Origin: JAMXLJ01 sp036558745
GTDB taxonomy: Bacteria; Actinomycetota; Acidimicrobiia; IMCC26256; JAMXLJ01
Reading direction: 5' to 3'
DNA length: 64,000 nt
Assembly (NCBI GenBank): GCA_036558745.1
Contig: DATBEZ010000083.1
Coordinates: 12,837 to 76,836, forward strand
Under the pieces are notes generated by a model, which saw nothing but the letters and a program-made list of their open reading frames with translations, had not been told where the DNA came from and searched no databases. A program made the position numbers and the translations under genes. Positions 49,680 to 58,367 of this stretch are shown one piece after another (within the stretch, counting starts at the first letter, position 1; each line of letters begins with the position of its first letter).

Positions 49680-50393
49680 TCACACCTTCACCGCGCTCAG
49701 GAACATGAAGAGCGGCACGTCGTGCCATTGCGCGAACGTCTGCGGCGCGCCGACGGGCCTGGGTTCGAGGATCGACTCGACGCGGAGTCGGGCCCGGTCG
49801 AGCGCGTCCGCGTACTGCTCGAGCGTGTACGTCCACCCGCGGAAGGTCATCTCGAGGCCGTCACGCTCGACGCGTTCATCGACCCGCGCCGTCTCGAAGT
49901 ACCGAGGTCGCAGCGTGAAGCGACGGCGCGTCGCCTCACCGGTGAAACGACCGAGATCCGTAACCGGATGGGCCATGCACGCACACAGACGCCCGCCGCG
50001 CCCGAGCACACGGCTCGCTTCGTGCACCGTGGCCGCCATGTCGGCGACGACCTGGAGCGAGTTGTACGCGACGGCCACGTCGAAGGAGCACGCGGCGAAC
50101 GGGAGCGCCGCGCCGTCGGCGAGCAAGTACGCGCACGCACCGCCGGAATCGGCCGCCCGCGCGCACGCCACCAGGGTGGCCGCCGTGTCGACCGCCACGA
50201 CGCGGTGCCCGCGCGCGGCGAGATCGCGTGCGACCCGGCCCTCGCCGCACCCGATCTCGATCGTGCGCCGGCCCGGTCGCCCGACGATGCGATCGAAGAA
50301 GCGGTCACGGTAGAACCAGTAGGCCTCGTCCGGGCGGCGGGCCCAGCGCACCCAGTTCTCGGCGTCGGGTTCCCACTCTCCGCCGGCGCTCAC
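49680..50393 (-). CDS. Class I SAM-dependent methyltransferase
   Basis: A 237-residue methyltransferase with motif I TIEIGCGEGRVARDLAARGH, acidic loop VVAVDTAATLVACARA, motif II region LLADGAALPFAACSFDVAVA and motif III VLGRGGRLCACMAHP. The substrate domain is small and undefined. The GTG at 50393 overlaps the stop of a 38-residue P-loop remnant (GTGA). Confidence 0.87.
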   Translation of the reverse strand: MSAGGEWEPDAENWVRWARRPDEAYWFYRDRFFDRIVGRPGRRTIEIGCGEGRVARDLAARGHRVVAVDTAATLVACARAADSGGACAYLLADGAALPFAACSFDVAVAYNSLQVVADMAATVHEASRVLGRGGRLCACMAHPVTDLGRFTGEATRRRFTLRPRYFETARVDERVERDGLEMTFRGWTYTLEQYADALDRARLRVESILEPRPVGAPQTFAQWHDVPLFMFLSAVKV

Positions 50394-50506
50394 GCTCCAC
50401 GGTACGCCGCGTCGAGGAGCGTCGCGTCGAGGAACGTCGCGCCGAGCTGTTCGGCGAACGTCGACTTGCCCGCACCACCCGGCCCGACGACCGCGACGCG
50501 CTCCAC
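50390..50506 (-). pseudogene. Truncated P-loop kinase (FlaR/adenylate-kinase-like) remnant
   Basis: A 38-residue frame, VERVAVVGPGGAGKSTFAEQ followed by LGATFLDATLLDAAYRGA. The opening is a good Walker A of the DNA-topology-modulation (FlaR)/shikimate-kinase-like group, but everything beyond the first strand-loop-helix is absent. It starts eight bases after the PIG-L stop and overlaps the methyltransferase start (GTGA). The frame and coupling are intact, so it could be a decayed gene or a leader peptide for translational coupling. Confidence 0.55.
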
Positions 50507-50514
50507 GAGTCGGG

Positions 50515-51312
50515 TCAGATGTCGCTCAGCGCTTCCCAGCCCTCGGGAGGCGGACCGAGCCTCCAGCACTGCTCGGGCGCGTCGAGCTTCGCGCTGTAGT
50601 TCCAGTCGGCTTCGAGCGCGAGGAGCTGCGAGCGGTAGTGCGCCATCGCGGTCTCCTTCCGTTCCCGATCCGCGTCGACGGGCGGTGCGGCCGGCGTCGG
50701 CCAGAGACGCGCCCGGAAGAGCTGCGCGACCCGCCACGCGAGCATGCCCGGGATGTGCTTGTAGCCGTGGTCCTCGTAGCAGAACCACGCCGGCTCGGGC
50801 AGCCGCTCACGAACGAGGCGCGCGGCCTTGTGCGCCACGTCGTGGTCGGGATTCGCGAGCCCGAACGGCATGAACACGGCGGTCGGGTCGACGGCACGGA
50901 TCGCGTCCTCGAGCGAGTCGACCACCGCGTCCGCGCGCACCCACTCCTCACGCGGCAGGTACTGGTGCTCGACGTGGTCGAGCCACACCGGTGTCGCGCC
51001 CAGCTCTGCGAGCGCCTTCGTGTCCTCGTCCCGCCGCGCCGCGATCACGTCGTCGCCCGACGTGAACCCGCAGAGCTGGTCCCACCACGTCATCGGGTCG
51101 GGATACGCATCGGGCGCGCCCGCGAACACGGTGACGACGGTCGCGCCCGGATGCGCGCCGATCACCTGTGCCAGCCCGAGCACCGCGTCGTCCATGTGCG
51201 GCGACACGACGACGATCCGCTCCAGCTCGTCGGCCCGGACCACGCCCCACTCGCGCTGCGGCGAGTCGTCCGAACGTGGCATCCCGAGCTGTCGACCGCG
51301 CGCGTCAGTCAT
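50515..51312 (-). CDS. PIG-L/LmbE family deacetylase
   Basis: A 265-residue zinc-dependent N-acetylglucosaminyl-type deacetylase fold. Zn ligands appear in VVSPHMDDAVLGLAQVIGAH and ANPDHDVAHKAARLV. FMPFGLANPDHDVAH is a family signature. Relatives include MshB (mycothiol synthesis) and Mca, but this one lacks clear specificity markers. It is followed by the P-loop remnant and the methyltransferase. Confidence 0.87.
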   Translation of the reverse strand: MTDARGRQLGMPRSDDSPQREWGVVRADELERIVVVSPHMDDAVLGLAQVIGAHPGATVVTVFAGAPDAYPDPMTWWDQLCGFTSGDDVIAARRDEDTKALAELGATPVWLDHVEHQYLPREEWVRADAVVDSLEDAIRAVDPTAVFMPFGLANPDHDVAHKAARLVRERLPEPAWFCYEDHGYKHIPGMLAWRVAQLFRARLWPTPAAPPVDADRERKETAMAHYRSQLLALEADWNYSAKLDAPEQCWRLGPPPEGWEALSDI

Positions 51313-51354
51313 GGTCCGAGCTTGCCACGCTGCGACGACGGTCGCAGCGTCACC

Positions 51355-52500
51355 TCACCCGCCGCAACCGATGCGCAGCGCGTGGGCGAGGTCGTCCCAC
51401 AGGTCGTCGACGTCCTCGCAGCCGACGCTCATGCGCAGCAGCTGCGGAGGCGTCAGCTCCTCGCGCGCCCACCGGCCCCGCCGCTCGAGCGACGTCTCGA
51501 CGCCACCGAGACTCGTCGCATGCAGGATCAGGCGCGTGGATCGGGCGACGGCCTCCGCCGCGTCGGCGCCGCCGCGCACGTCGAACGCGAGCATGCAACC
51601 GGTTCCCGTCATCTGGGCGCGGGCCCGTTCGTGACCCGGATCGCCCGGCAGCCCCGGGTAGCGCACCCGTTCGACCGCGGGGTGCTGCGCGAGCCGGCGT
51701 GCCAGCTCGGTCGCGTTCGCCTGCGCGCGCTCGATACGGACCGAGAGTGTGCGCAGACCGCGCAGCGCGAGGAACGTCTCCATCGGTCCGGGGATCGCGC
51801 CGTGCAGGCTGCGTTGCACCCTCAGGGCGCCGAGATGCGCCTCACGCGCGACCACTGCACCCATGACGACGTCGGAGTGCCCGGCGAGGAACTTCGTGAC
51901 GCTGTGCACGACGAGATCGGCGCCAAGTCGCAAGGGGCGTTGCACGAGCGGCGTCGAATACGTGTTGTCGACCGCCACGAGCGCACCGCGATCGTGCGCG
52001 CCCGCGGCGAGCGCGGGGATGTCGGCGACGTCCATCTTCGGGTTCGTCGGCGACTCGATCCACACCAGTCCCGCGCCGTCGCACCGGTCGAGCACCGCGT
52101 CGGTGTCCGCGATGTCGACGGGCCGCAGCTCGAACCGTCCGGCCGGTGACTCCTCGAGGAACGCGCGCGTCCCGGTGTAGCCGTCACGCGGGAAGACGAC
52201 GGGCGCGCCGACCGCCAGCGTCTCGAGCACCGCCGCGACCGCGGCCATCCCGGACGCGAACGCGAGCGCGTGACCGCCCTCCAGCGTGCCCAGGGCTGCC
52301 TCGAACGCGTCCCACGTCGGGTTGCCGTCGCGGCCGTAGGCGACGGGCCCACCGGCGTGATAGGTCGACGAGAGCACGACGGGCTCGTTGACGGGCCCGT
52401 CGGGAACATCGGGCGGGCGGCCCGCGGAGACCACCAGCGTGGCCGGCGACAACGGGCGGCGCGCCCGCGGCATCCCGATCGGCGTGGACGACTCGGTCAT
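51355..52500 (-). CDS. Cys/Met metabolism PLP-dependent enzyme (cystathionine gamma-synthase/lyase-like)
   Basis: A 381-residue fold-type I PLP enzyme. It shows VVLSSTYHAGGPVAYGRDGN, FASGMAAVAAVLETLAVGAP, VDNTYSTPLVQRPLRLGADL and the Schiff-base lysine in VVHSVTKFLAGHSDVVMGAV, then HPAVERVRYPGLPG and SLGGVETSLERR. It acts on cystathionine, O-acyl-homoserine or a similar sulfur amino acid; which one cannot be told. ATG at 52500. Confidence 0.9.
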   Translation of the reverse strand: MTESSTPIGMPRARRPLSPATLVVSAGRPPDVPDGPVNEPVVLSSTYHAGGPVAYGRDGNPTWDAFEAALGTLEGGHALAFASGMAAVAAVLETLAVGAPVVFPRDGYTGTRAFLEESPAGRFELRPVDIADTDAVLDRCDGAGLVWIESPTNPKMDVADIPALAAGAHDRGALVAVDNTYSTPLVQRPLRLGADLVVHSVTKFLAGHSDVVMGAVVAREAHLGALRVQRSLHGAIPGPMETFLALRGLRTLSVRIERAQANATELARRLAQHPAVERVRYPGLPGDPGHERARAQMTGTGCMLAFDVRGGADAAEAVARSTRLILHATSLGGVETSLERRGRWAREELTPPQLLRMSVGCEDVDDLWDDLAHALRIGCGG

Positions 52501-52624
52501 GCATCGCTGATAGCAGATCGTCGCCGCGCCCCGCCGCCCTGTTCGATTTTACCCTTTTGTCCAGACCGCCAGGTGCCGGCTCACGGTCGGGGGTCGGAGG
52601 GGGCCGGTAGCCTCACACGCGGAC

Positions 52625-53368
52625 ATGGGAGCACCGCAGCCGCAGGCGCCGTCCGCCCGTCCGGCCCGGCCCTCACGATCGAGGGCTGTGACCGCCCTGC
52701 TCGCGGCGCTCGCGATGACCGCGCTCGGCGCGTGCTCGAGCGCCCGGGCCGACAGGGACGCACGCTCGGTCCGCGAGCGCAGCGTGCGGCCCGACACGAC
52801 GACCACCCCGCTCGCGACGACGAGCAGCTCCACCACGAGCACGTCGACGACCGCGCCCCGCCCGGTGCCGACCGCCCCGCGCCCGGCGATTCCCGCCCCA
52901 CCGCCCGCTCCGGCCCACGTCGACGGCGTCTTCGCGATCGGCGACTCCGTGATGCTCGGCGCGGCCGGCGCGCTGCGCTCACGGGGCATCCAGGTCGACG
53001 CGGTGGAGAGCCGTCAGTGGGGTACGGGCACCGCGATCCTCGCCCGCATGGCTCAGGCCGGCCGGCTCCCGCGCACGGTCGTCGTGCACCTGGGCACGAA
53101 CGGGCCGATCAGCAGCGGGCAGTTCGACGCGACGATGCGCGCGCTCGCCGGCCACCACGTGGTGTTCCTGACCGTGCACGAACCGCGGTCGTGGGAGGCG
53201 GAGGTCAACGCGACGCTGCATGCAGGAGTCGCCCGCTGGCCCGGTGTGCAGCTCCTCGACTGGGACTTCGTCAGCAATTTCCATCAGGAGTGGTTCTGGA
53301 GCGACCGGATCCACCTCCGCCCCCAGGGCGCGCAGGCGTACGCGGCCCTCGTCGCGGCAGCCGCCTGA
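52625..53368 (+). CDS. Exported SGNH-hydrolase-like lipoprotein
   Basis: A 247-residue protein with a lipoprotein signal (LLAALAMTALGACSSARADR, Cys near residue 38), a Thr/Pro-rich linker and an SGNH domain (about 98-247). The domain shows VDGVFAIGDSVMLGAAGALR (Ser in GDSV), VVVHLGTNGPISSG (Asn) and WSDRIHLRPQGAQAYAALV (Asp, His). The domain resembles the C-terminal module of OatA-type peptidoglycan O-acetyltransferases, so a cell-wall deacetylase or transferase role is inferred. TAGCCT lies 11 bases before the ATG. Confidence 0.83.
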   Translation: MGAPQPQAPSARPARPSRSRAVTALLAALAMTALGACSSARADRDARSVRERSVRPDTTTTPLATTSSSTTSTSTTAPRPVPTAPRPAIPAPPPAPAHVDGVFAIGDSVMLGAAGALRSRGIQVDAVESRQWGTGTAILARMAQAGRLPRTVVVHLGTNGPISSGQFDATMRALAGHHVVFLTVHEPRSWEAEVNATLHAGVARWPGVQLLDWDFVSNFHQEWFWSDRIHLRPQGAQAYAALVAAAA

Positions 53369-53436
53369 ACCGCGCCGCACCACGCGCATCGAGTGGGGGC
53401 CGCATGCCCCGGCGGCGGGTCGGGAAGGTACGGGGC

Positions 53437-53865
53437 ATGCCGAACGACAACAAGCCCGATCGTGACCGGCTCCCGTCAACCCTCGAGCGCTCGCCCGAGA
53501 AGGCGCAGCGGACGTTCCTGGAGACGCTCGAGTCGGCCGAGAAGACCTACGACGGCGACGAAGAGCGCGCCCACCGGGCCGCGTACGCCGCGGTGAAGCA
53601 CTCGTACGAGAAAGTGGGCGACCACTGGGAGTCGAAGGACCACCGCGGTCCGAGCGACCCTCAGGCGGAACAGCACGGCGACCGCGCGCTGCACCGCCCG
53701 CGGGAGACGCACGAGGGCGTCGACGCGAACGCGTCCAAGTCACACCTCATGGACATCGCCCGCGAGCTCGACATCTCCGGCCGCTCGAAGATGACCAAGC
53801 CGGAGCTGGTCGAGGCCATCGAGCACGCGAACCGACGCGAGACCGCGCGCGCCCGCAGCTCCTGA
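53437..53865 (+). CDS. ChaB domain protein with C-terminal SAP/Rho_N-like motif
   Basis: A 142-residue protein. Residues about 12-67 match ChaB (DRLPSTLERSPEKAQRTFLE through AAYAAVKHSYEKVGDHWESK). A charged linker follows. The C-terminus (about 105-135) is a SAP/Rho_N-like helix-extended-helix (SKSHLMDIARELDISGRSKM, TKPELVEAIEHANR). This suggests nucleic acid contact. ChaB function is unclear. ATG 53437 preferred; an in-frame ATG at 53404 exists. Confidence 0.82.
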   Translation: MPNDNKPDRDRLPSTLERSPEKAQRTFLETLESAEKTYDGDEERAHRAAYAAVKHSYEKVGDHWESKDHRGPSDPQAEQHGDRALHRPRETHEGVDANASKSHLMDIARELDISGRSKMTKPELVEAIEHANRRETARARSS

Positions 53866-53870
53866 CCGAA

Positions 53871-54293
53871 TTAGTGCGCGTCGCGGAACGCGTCGAGCTC
53901 GCGACCGAGCTCCACCATGCGGGCCTCGCCGAACTCGTCCTGACAGCGAGGGAGGAGCTCGGCCTCTTCGACGCGCACATGTGGCTCGAAGACCGCGCGC
54001 ACCGCCGCCGCGATCCGGGCGAACTCGCCCGGATCCTGCGTCCGCTCGAGCTCGGCCACCGCGTCGCGGAGCTGCTGGTGCTCGGCCGAAGACCCGCCGA
54101 CGAGATCGCGACAGTCCGGTATCGAGTCGGCGACCACGGGATAGAGGAACCGCTCCTCCGCGTCGGTGTGCACACGCACGTCGTGGACGAGCCGTGTCAC
54201 CGCGTCACGGTCGTAGCCCTCCTCGACGAGACCGACGAGGAGCCGCCGGATGGCGCGGTGCTCTTCCATCAGCAGTTCCGCCGCGTTCGGCAT
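53871..54293 (-). CDS. Hemerythrin HHE domain protein
   Basis: A 140-residue four-helix protein with HHE signatures LLMEEHRAIRRLLVGLVEEG, VHDVRVHTDAEERFLYPVVA, AEHQQLRDAVAELERT and FEPHVRVEEAELLPRCQDEF. These supply the His/Glu ligands of a di-iron site. It probably senses or handles O2, NO or iron. The stop faces the ChaB gene with a five-base gap. A second hemerythrin-like protein is encoded at 62666-63367. Confidence 0.88.
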   Translation of the reverse strand: MPNAAELLMEEHRAIRRLLVGLVEEGYDRDAVTRLVHDVRVHTDAEERFLYPVVADSIPDCRDLVGGSSAEHQQLRDAVAELERTQDPGEFARIAAAVRAVFEPHVRVEEAELLPRCQDEFGEARMVELGRELDAFRDAH

Positions 54294-54372
54294 CGCTCAG
54301 CCGCTACCCGGCGCGCGGGCCGGCGATACCCAGTTCGCGCGCCGCGCGTCGATCGTGGTTCCCGGGTCCACC

Positions 54373-54909
54373 TCAGACGCCGGGCTTGAACACCATGAGG
54401 TACACGATGACGATCAGCAGCACGTCGAGGAACAGCCCGCCGGCCGCGAGGCGCTTGCCGACCTGCTCCATCTCGGCCACCTGCGGCGGTGGCCCAGCGG
54501 GGGCGCCGGCCGCCGGCGGGCCGGCCGCGACGATCTCGCGCATGAGTGCGTTCATGCGCTTGTGCCCGGGGATCATCACCGCGTGTGACACCGCGATGCC
54601 GACGATGTAGAGAAGCAACGCGATGCTGATCCAACTCTGCGAGAACTTCCACGCCTTGTCGCTGAGCGGGATCAGGATGATGCCGAGGATGGGGACCGCG
54701 TAGATCAGCTTCTCGGCCACGTTCGAGACGGCGTAGTTCGCTTCGGAGATCGCGAGCGCGGCATTCGGGTTCGTGGCCCGGGCCTTGGTCTGCGCGGCGT
54801 ACAACCCGTTGAGGAAGACGGCGCCGAAGCCCACGATCGCGCACATGATGTGCAGCAGCAGCACGAACTTGTAGATCCCGCTGTTGACGTTGACCGCCAG
54901 CACGATCAT
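54373..54909 (-). CDS. DUF2269-like integral membrane protein
   Basis: A 178-residue protein with four hydrophobic helices (FVLLLHIMCAIVGFGAVFLN, KLIYAVPILGIILIPLSD, SIALLLYIVGIAVSHAVMIP, AGGLFLDVLLIVIVYLMVF). The HIMCAIVGFG/HAVMIPGHKRMN pattern resembles DUF2269 membrane proteins; the two helix-embedded histidines could bind haem or metal. A Pro/Ala/Gly loop separates helices 3 and 4. Function unknown. Confidence 0.78.
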   Translation of the reverse strand: MIVLAVNVNSGIYKFVLLLHIMCAIVGFGAVFLNGLYAAQTKARATNPNAALAISEANYAVSNVAEKLIYAVPILGIILIPLSDKAWKFSQSWISIALLLYIVGIAVSHAVMIPGHKRMNALMREIVAAGPPAAGAPAGPPPQVAEMEQVGKRLAAGGLFLDVLLIVIVYLMVFKPGV

Positions 54910-55043
54910 CTCGTCGCCTTTCCTTGGCCCGCGACGGCACGTGGCGCGCCGACACGACAGCGTGCCACGCGACCGCGCGTGGGTGGCGGACCGCCGAACC
55001 GGTCATGTACTCGTGTCGTGATCGGTTGCCAGGTCGCGCCTGG

Positions 55044-57170
55044 TCAGCCTCGGGTGCGTAACCAGTCGGGTGGCGTGACCACGACGGCGACCGTGGCGTC
55101 GATCGCGTCGACCATGTGCTCGACCAGGTGGCCGAGGAACGCGATCCCCTCCGCCGCGCGCAGCTCGCTCGACAGGACGACGAGATCGGCGTCGAGGTCC
55201 GACGCGATGGCGGGGATCTCGCGTGACCGTGAGCCGGCACGGGTCACGGTTCGAGGCCGAAGACCGAGCCGGCGCGCCAGCCCGCTCGCCTCCGACACGA
55301 GGCCGCGAGACGGCGGCCGGCGCGGCCGTCCGGAGTCCGCGCCCACCGAGACGAGTTGTTGCTCGTCGGGCGCCACGTGCGCGACCACGAGGTCGCTGCC
55401 ATTGGCGGCCACGAGCGCGAACGCGAGCTCCTGCGCGGCACGGTTCGGCAGCGTGCCGACGATCGGCACGAGGACACGGCGGAAGCCGTCGACCGCCTGC
55501 ACCCGCGAGCGCGGCCCTTCCCACACGACGACCACCGGGAGCTCGGTCGTCTGGAGCACGGTCTCGGTGAGCGGCGACAGCCGGGGGCCACCGCTTTCGT
55601 TCGCGCCGATCGCGATCACCTCGTAGCCGAGCCTCATGTGCTCCGCGAGCGCCGCGTCGGGCTCGATGTCGCGAACCTCCTCCTCCTCGACCGGTCGCCG
55701 GTCGAACACGTCACGGACCCGCGCGAGCGCGCCTGCTCCGCTCGGGTCGACGGAGATGACGGTCGCGGGCGCGCCACCGGGCCACGCGAGGTCCGCGATC
55801 TTCGCCGCGAGCACCGCGGCGTCACCCCGCTGCGCGGGCACGAGGATCCGGCCCGGCCGCACCAAGAGGTTCTCCGCGTGCATCTGCTCGCGGTCGAGGC
55901 GCTCCTGCTCCTCGCGACTGCCCTTCCAGCGCGCGGCGACGGCGCGGAGCATGGGTGGCGCGGCGATCGAGGTCGCGATGGCCATGATCACGACGATCGT
56001 GTACATCCGAACGTTGAAGACGCCGAGGCCGAGAGCGACGGTCGCGAGCACGATCTCGACCGCGCCGCGCGCGTTGAGGCCGGCGCCGAGTGCGAGCCCC
56101 TCTTGACGCGGGAGTCGGGCGAGCCGCGCCCCGAGGTAGCCGCCGGCGAGCTTGGTCAGTGTCGCGGCGAGCACGACCACGACCGTCCACAGGAGCACCT
56201 CGGGGCGGCCGAGCTGACCGAGATCGACCCGGAGCCCCGCGGTGGCGAAGAACAGCGGCGCGAACACGGCGTTCGTCATGGTCTCGACGCGTTCGACGAC
56301 GCGGCCGTCCTGATATCGCGAGCGGGCCAGCAGGACACCGGCGATGAACGCGCCCAGCACCGCCTCGACGCCGAGCGCCTGGGTGATCGCGCCGGTCGCG
56401 AAGACGATGAGGAGCGTGGCCGAGAGGCCGCCCTGCACGCCGAGACGCTTCCGGCGCACGTGCCGCAACACGAGGTCGACGATCCGCTGCCCGACCGTGA
56501 ACGCGCCCAGGAGGAACAGCGCGACGGCGAGGATCGTCAGCGCGAGTCGTCCGACCGCGACCGAACCGGAACGGGCTGCGCTCGCGAGCACGCCGAGCAG
56601 CAACCACCCGACGAGGTCGTTCACCATTCCCGCCGCGAGCGTCACCTGACCGAAGTTGCGACGGGTCAGACCGAGGTCGCCGAGCACCTTCGCGATGACG
56701 GGCAGCGCCGAGATGCTCAACGCGGTGGCGACGAACGCGGCGAACACGGCACGCGGCGTGCCCGACGTGAACGCGCTCGGAAGCGCGAACCCGATGGCCA
56801 GGCCGACCGCGAAGGGCACGACGATGCTCGCGCTCGCCACCCATGCGAGCGCGCGGCCGAGCTGGCGCACGAGACCCAGATCCGTCTCGCATCCCGTGAC
56901 CGCGAGCAACATCACGATTCCGACCCATCCGACCGCGACGATCAGCCCGGACTGGGTCGCGTTCGCCGGGAACAGCCAGCGCGCCGCGCCGGGCGCGATC
57001 TTGCCGAACACCGACGGTCCGAGCAGGAGCCCGGCGGCGAGCTCGCCGATGACCGCGGGTTGCCCGAGGCGTCGCATCAGCGCACCGAGCCACCGCGCCA
57101 CGACGACGAGCACGACGAGTTGGATCCAGAAGACCAGCAGCTGGTGCTCGCTCAGCGATTGGACGCGCAC
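55044..57170 (-). CDS. Kef-type cation:proton antiporter with Usp-like C-terminal domain
   Basis: A 708-residue CPA2 antiporter. Residues 1 to about 400 carry around 12 hydrophobic helices with RLGQPAVIGELAAGLLLGPS, ISALPVIAKVLGDLGLTRRN, VNDLVGWLLLGVLASAA and NARGAVEIVLATVALGLGVF. No TrkA-N/KTN domain follows. Instead there are two universal-stress-like segments (about 435-565 and 565-705; RILVPAQRGDAAVLAAKIAD, FRRVLVPIVGTLPNRAAQEL, DADLVVLSSELRAAEGIAFL), which probably gate transport by binding nucleotide. GTG start at 57170. Confidence 0.88.
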   Translation of the reverse strand: MRVQSLSEHQLLVFWIQLVVLVVVARWLGALMRRLGQPAVIGELAAGLLLGPSVFGKIAPGAARWLFPANATQSGLIVAVGWVGIVMLLAVTGCETDLGLVRQLGRALAWVASASIVVPFAVGLAIGFALPSAFTSGTPRAVFAAFVATALSISALPVIAKVLGDLGLTRRNFGQVTLAAGMVNDLVGWLLLGVLASAARSGSVAVGRLALTILAVALFLLGAFTVGQRIVDLVLRHVRRKRLGVQGGLSATLLIVFATGAITQALGVEAVLGAFIAGVLLARSRYQDGRVVERVETMTNAVFAPLFFATAGLRVDLGQLGRPEVLLWTVVVVLAATLTKLAGGYLGARLARLPRQEGLALGAGLNARGAVEIVLATVALGLGVFNVRMYTIVVIMAIATSIAAPPMLRAVAARWKGSREEQERLDREQMHAENLLVRPGRILVPAQRGDAAVLAAKIADLAWPGGAPATVISVDPSGAGALARVRDVFDRRPVEEEEVRDIEPDAALAEHMRLGYEVIAIGANESGGPRLSPLTETVLQTTELPVVVVWEGPRSRVQAVDGFRRVLVPIVGTLPNRAAQELAFALVAANGSDLVVAHVAPDEQQLVSVGADSGRPRRPPSRGLVSEASGLARRLGLRPRTVTRAGSRSREIPAIASDLDADLVVLSSELRAAEGIAFLGHLVEHMVDAIDATVAVVVTPPDWLRTRG

Positions 57171-57295
57171 GTACTCCCCTCAGGGCTCCGGATACGAATG
57201 CGACCCGTACCCACCCGGGCCGGTCCGGAACCGCGCCGGCGCGCGGCAGTGGCCCGACGAGCCCCGACGCGCCATGATCTCGACGAGGAGGCCGG

Positions 57296-58363
57296 GTGGA
57301 GATCGGAACGAGGGGTCGGCGTCGTCGCCGACGACGGCGGTTCGCCGCGACCACCGTCGTGCTGGTGGTGCTCGCGGGGGCGGTCGGGGTGGGCGTGTGG
57401 CTGACGCAGTCCGACAGCAGCGCGTCGCGCCACGTGAAGACGGTGTCGGTGACGCGTGACGCCTCGCGCTTCCAGATGCGTCCCGTGCTCGCGATCGGCA
57501 ACGCGCCGTGCGCGCCCGGCCTGTTCCCCGGCCGCACACAACCCGGCAGCGCGACGGCGGCCTGCTACACGCTCGGCGCGGCCGCGCTCGACGCCCGCGA
57601 CGTCGCGACGGCGACGGTCTCGACCACACCGCAGGACGGCGTGGGCATCGATCTCGACCTCACACCCGCGGGTATGGGCAAGTTCAACGCGCTCGCCGCG
57701 CACGCTTACGGCCGTCCGTCACCGCAGAACCAGGCCGCGTTCGTCATCGACGGCACGGTCGAGACCGCGCCGCAGTTCAACACCTCGCACTTCGACAACA
57801 ACGGGGTCCGGATCTCGGGCAACTTCACCGAGGCCGAGGCCCGCCGCGTGCTGGACATCATCGTGCCGCCGAGCTCCAGCACCGGGGCGGCGCGCCTCTC
57901 GGTCACCGACGCGATCGCGAACCCGTGTCGGCTGCTCACCCTGACCGACGCCCGGAATGTGCTCGGCGCCGCCGCGATCAGCGACAGCGACGGTCCGCGA
58001 AGCTCCGGCGGGTGCACGTACTCGGCCGCGCCGCGCAGCCCGGTCTCCGGGATCGCGATCGACACCTCGCAACGGCCGTCGTTCTCCGTGCAGCTGTGGC
58101 GGGGCGAGCTGGGCCTCGACCCGTCGACGAGCACGAGCTGTCCCGACTGCATCCCGCAGACGGTCCGGACCGTCGCGGGCGTCGGCGACCGGGCCGCGTG
58201 GTACCAGCTCGCGCCCAAGTACCAGCTCGGCGCGTACCCCGAAGGCAACCTCGACGTCCAGCTCGGTGGGACCGCGATCCGCATCACGGTCGCCGGGACC
58301 GCGAACGCGGAGACCGTCGCGGAGTCCGCCGCGCGCCTGCTCGTCGCGAGGCTCGCGAGCTGA
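57296..58363 (+). CDS. Membrane-anchored SecDF-head / DUF3558-like protein
   Basis: A 355-residue protein. An Arg-rich cytoplasmic start (RGRRRRRRRRFAATT) precedes one transmembrane helix (VVLVVLAGAVGVGVWL). Residues about 100-185 (VGIDLDLTPAGMGKFNALAA, NQAAFVIDGTVETAPQFNTS, RISGNFTEAEARRVLDII) resemble the SecD P1-head subdomain. Residues about 200-350 (NPCRLLTLTDARNVLGAAAI, GCTYSAAPR, GVGDRAAWYQLAPKYQLGAY) resemble DUF3558-type extracytoplasmic domains. No SecD membrane channel is present. An envelope role is inferred. Start GTG 57296. Confidence 0.7.
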   Translation: MEIGTRGRRRRRRRRFAATTVVLVVLAGAVGVGVWLTQSDSSASRHVKTVSVTRDASRFQMRPVLAIGNAPCAPGLFPGRTQPGSATAACYTLGAAALDARDVATATVSTTPQDGVGIDLDLTPAGMGKFNALAAHAYGRPSPQNQAAFVIDGTVETAPQFNTSHFDNNGVRISGNFTEAEARRVLDIIVPPSSSTGAARLSVTDAIANPCRLLTLTDARNVLGAAAISDSDGPRSSGGCTYSAAPRSPVSGIAIDTSQRPSFSVQLWRGELGLDPSTSTSCPDCIPQTVRTVAGVGDRAAWYQLAPKYQLGAYPEGNLDVQLGGTAIRITVAGTANAETVAESAARLLVARLAS

Positions 58364-58367
58364 CGCC

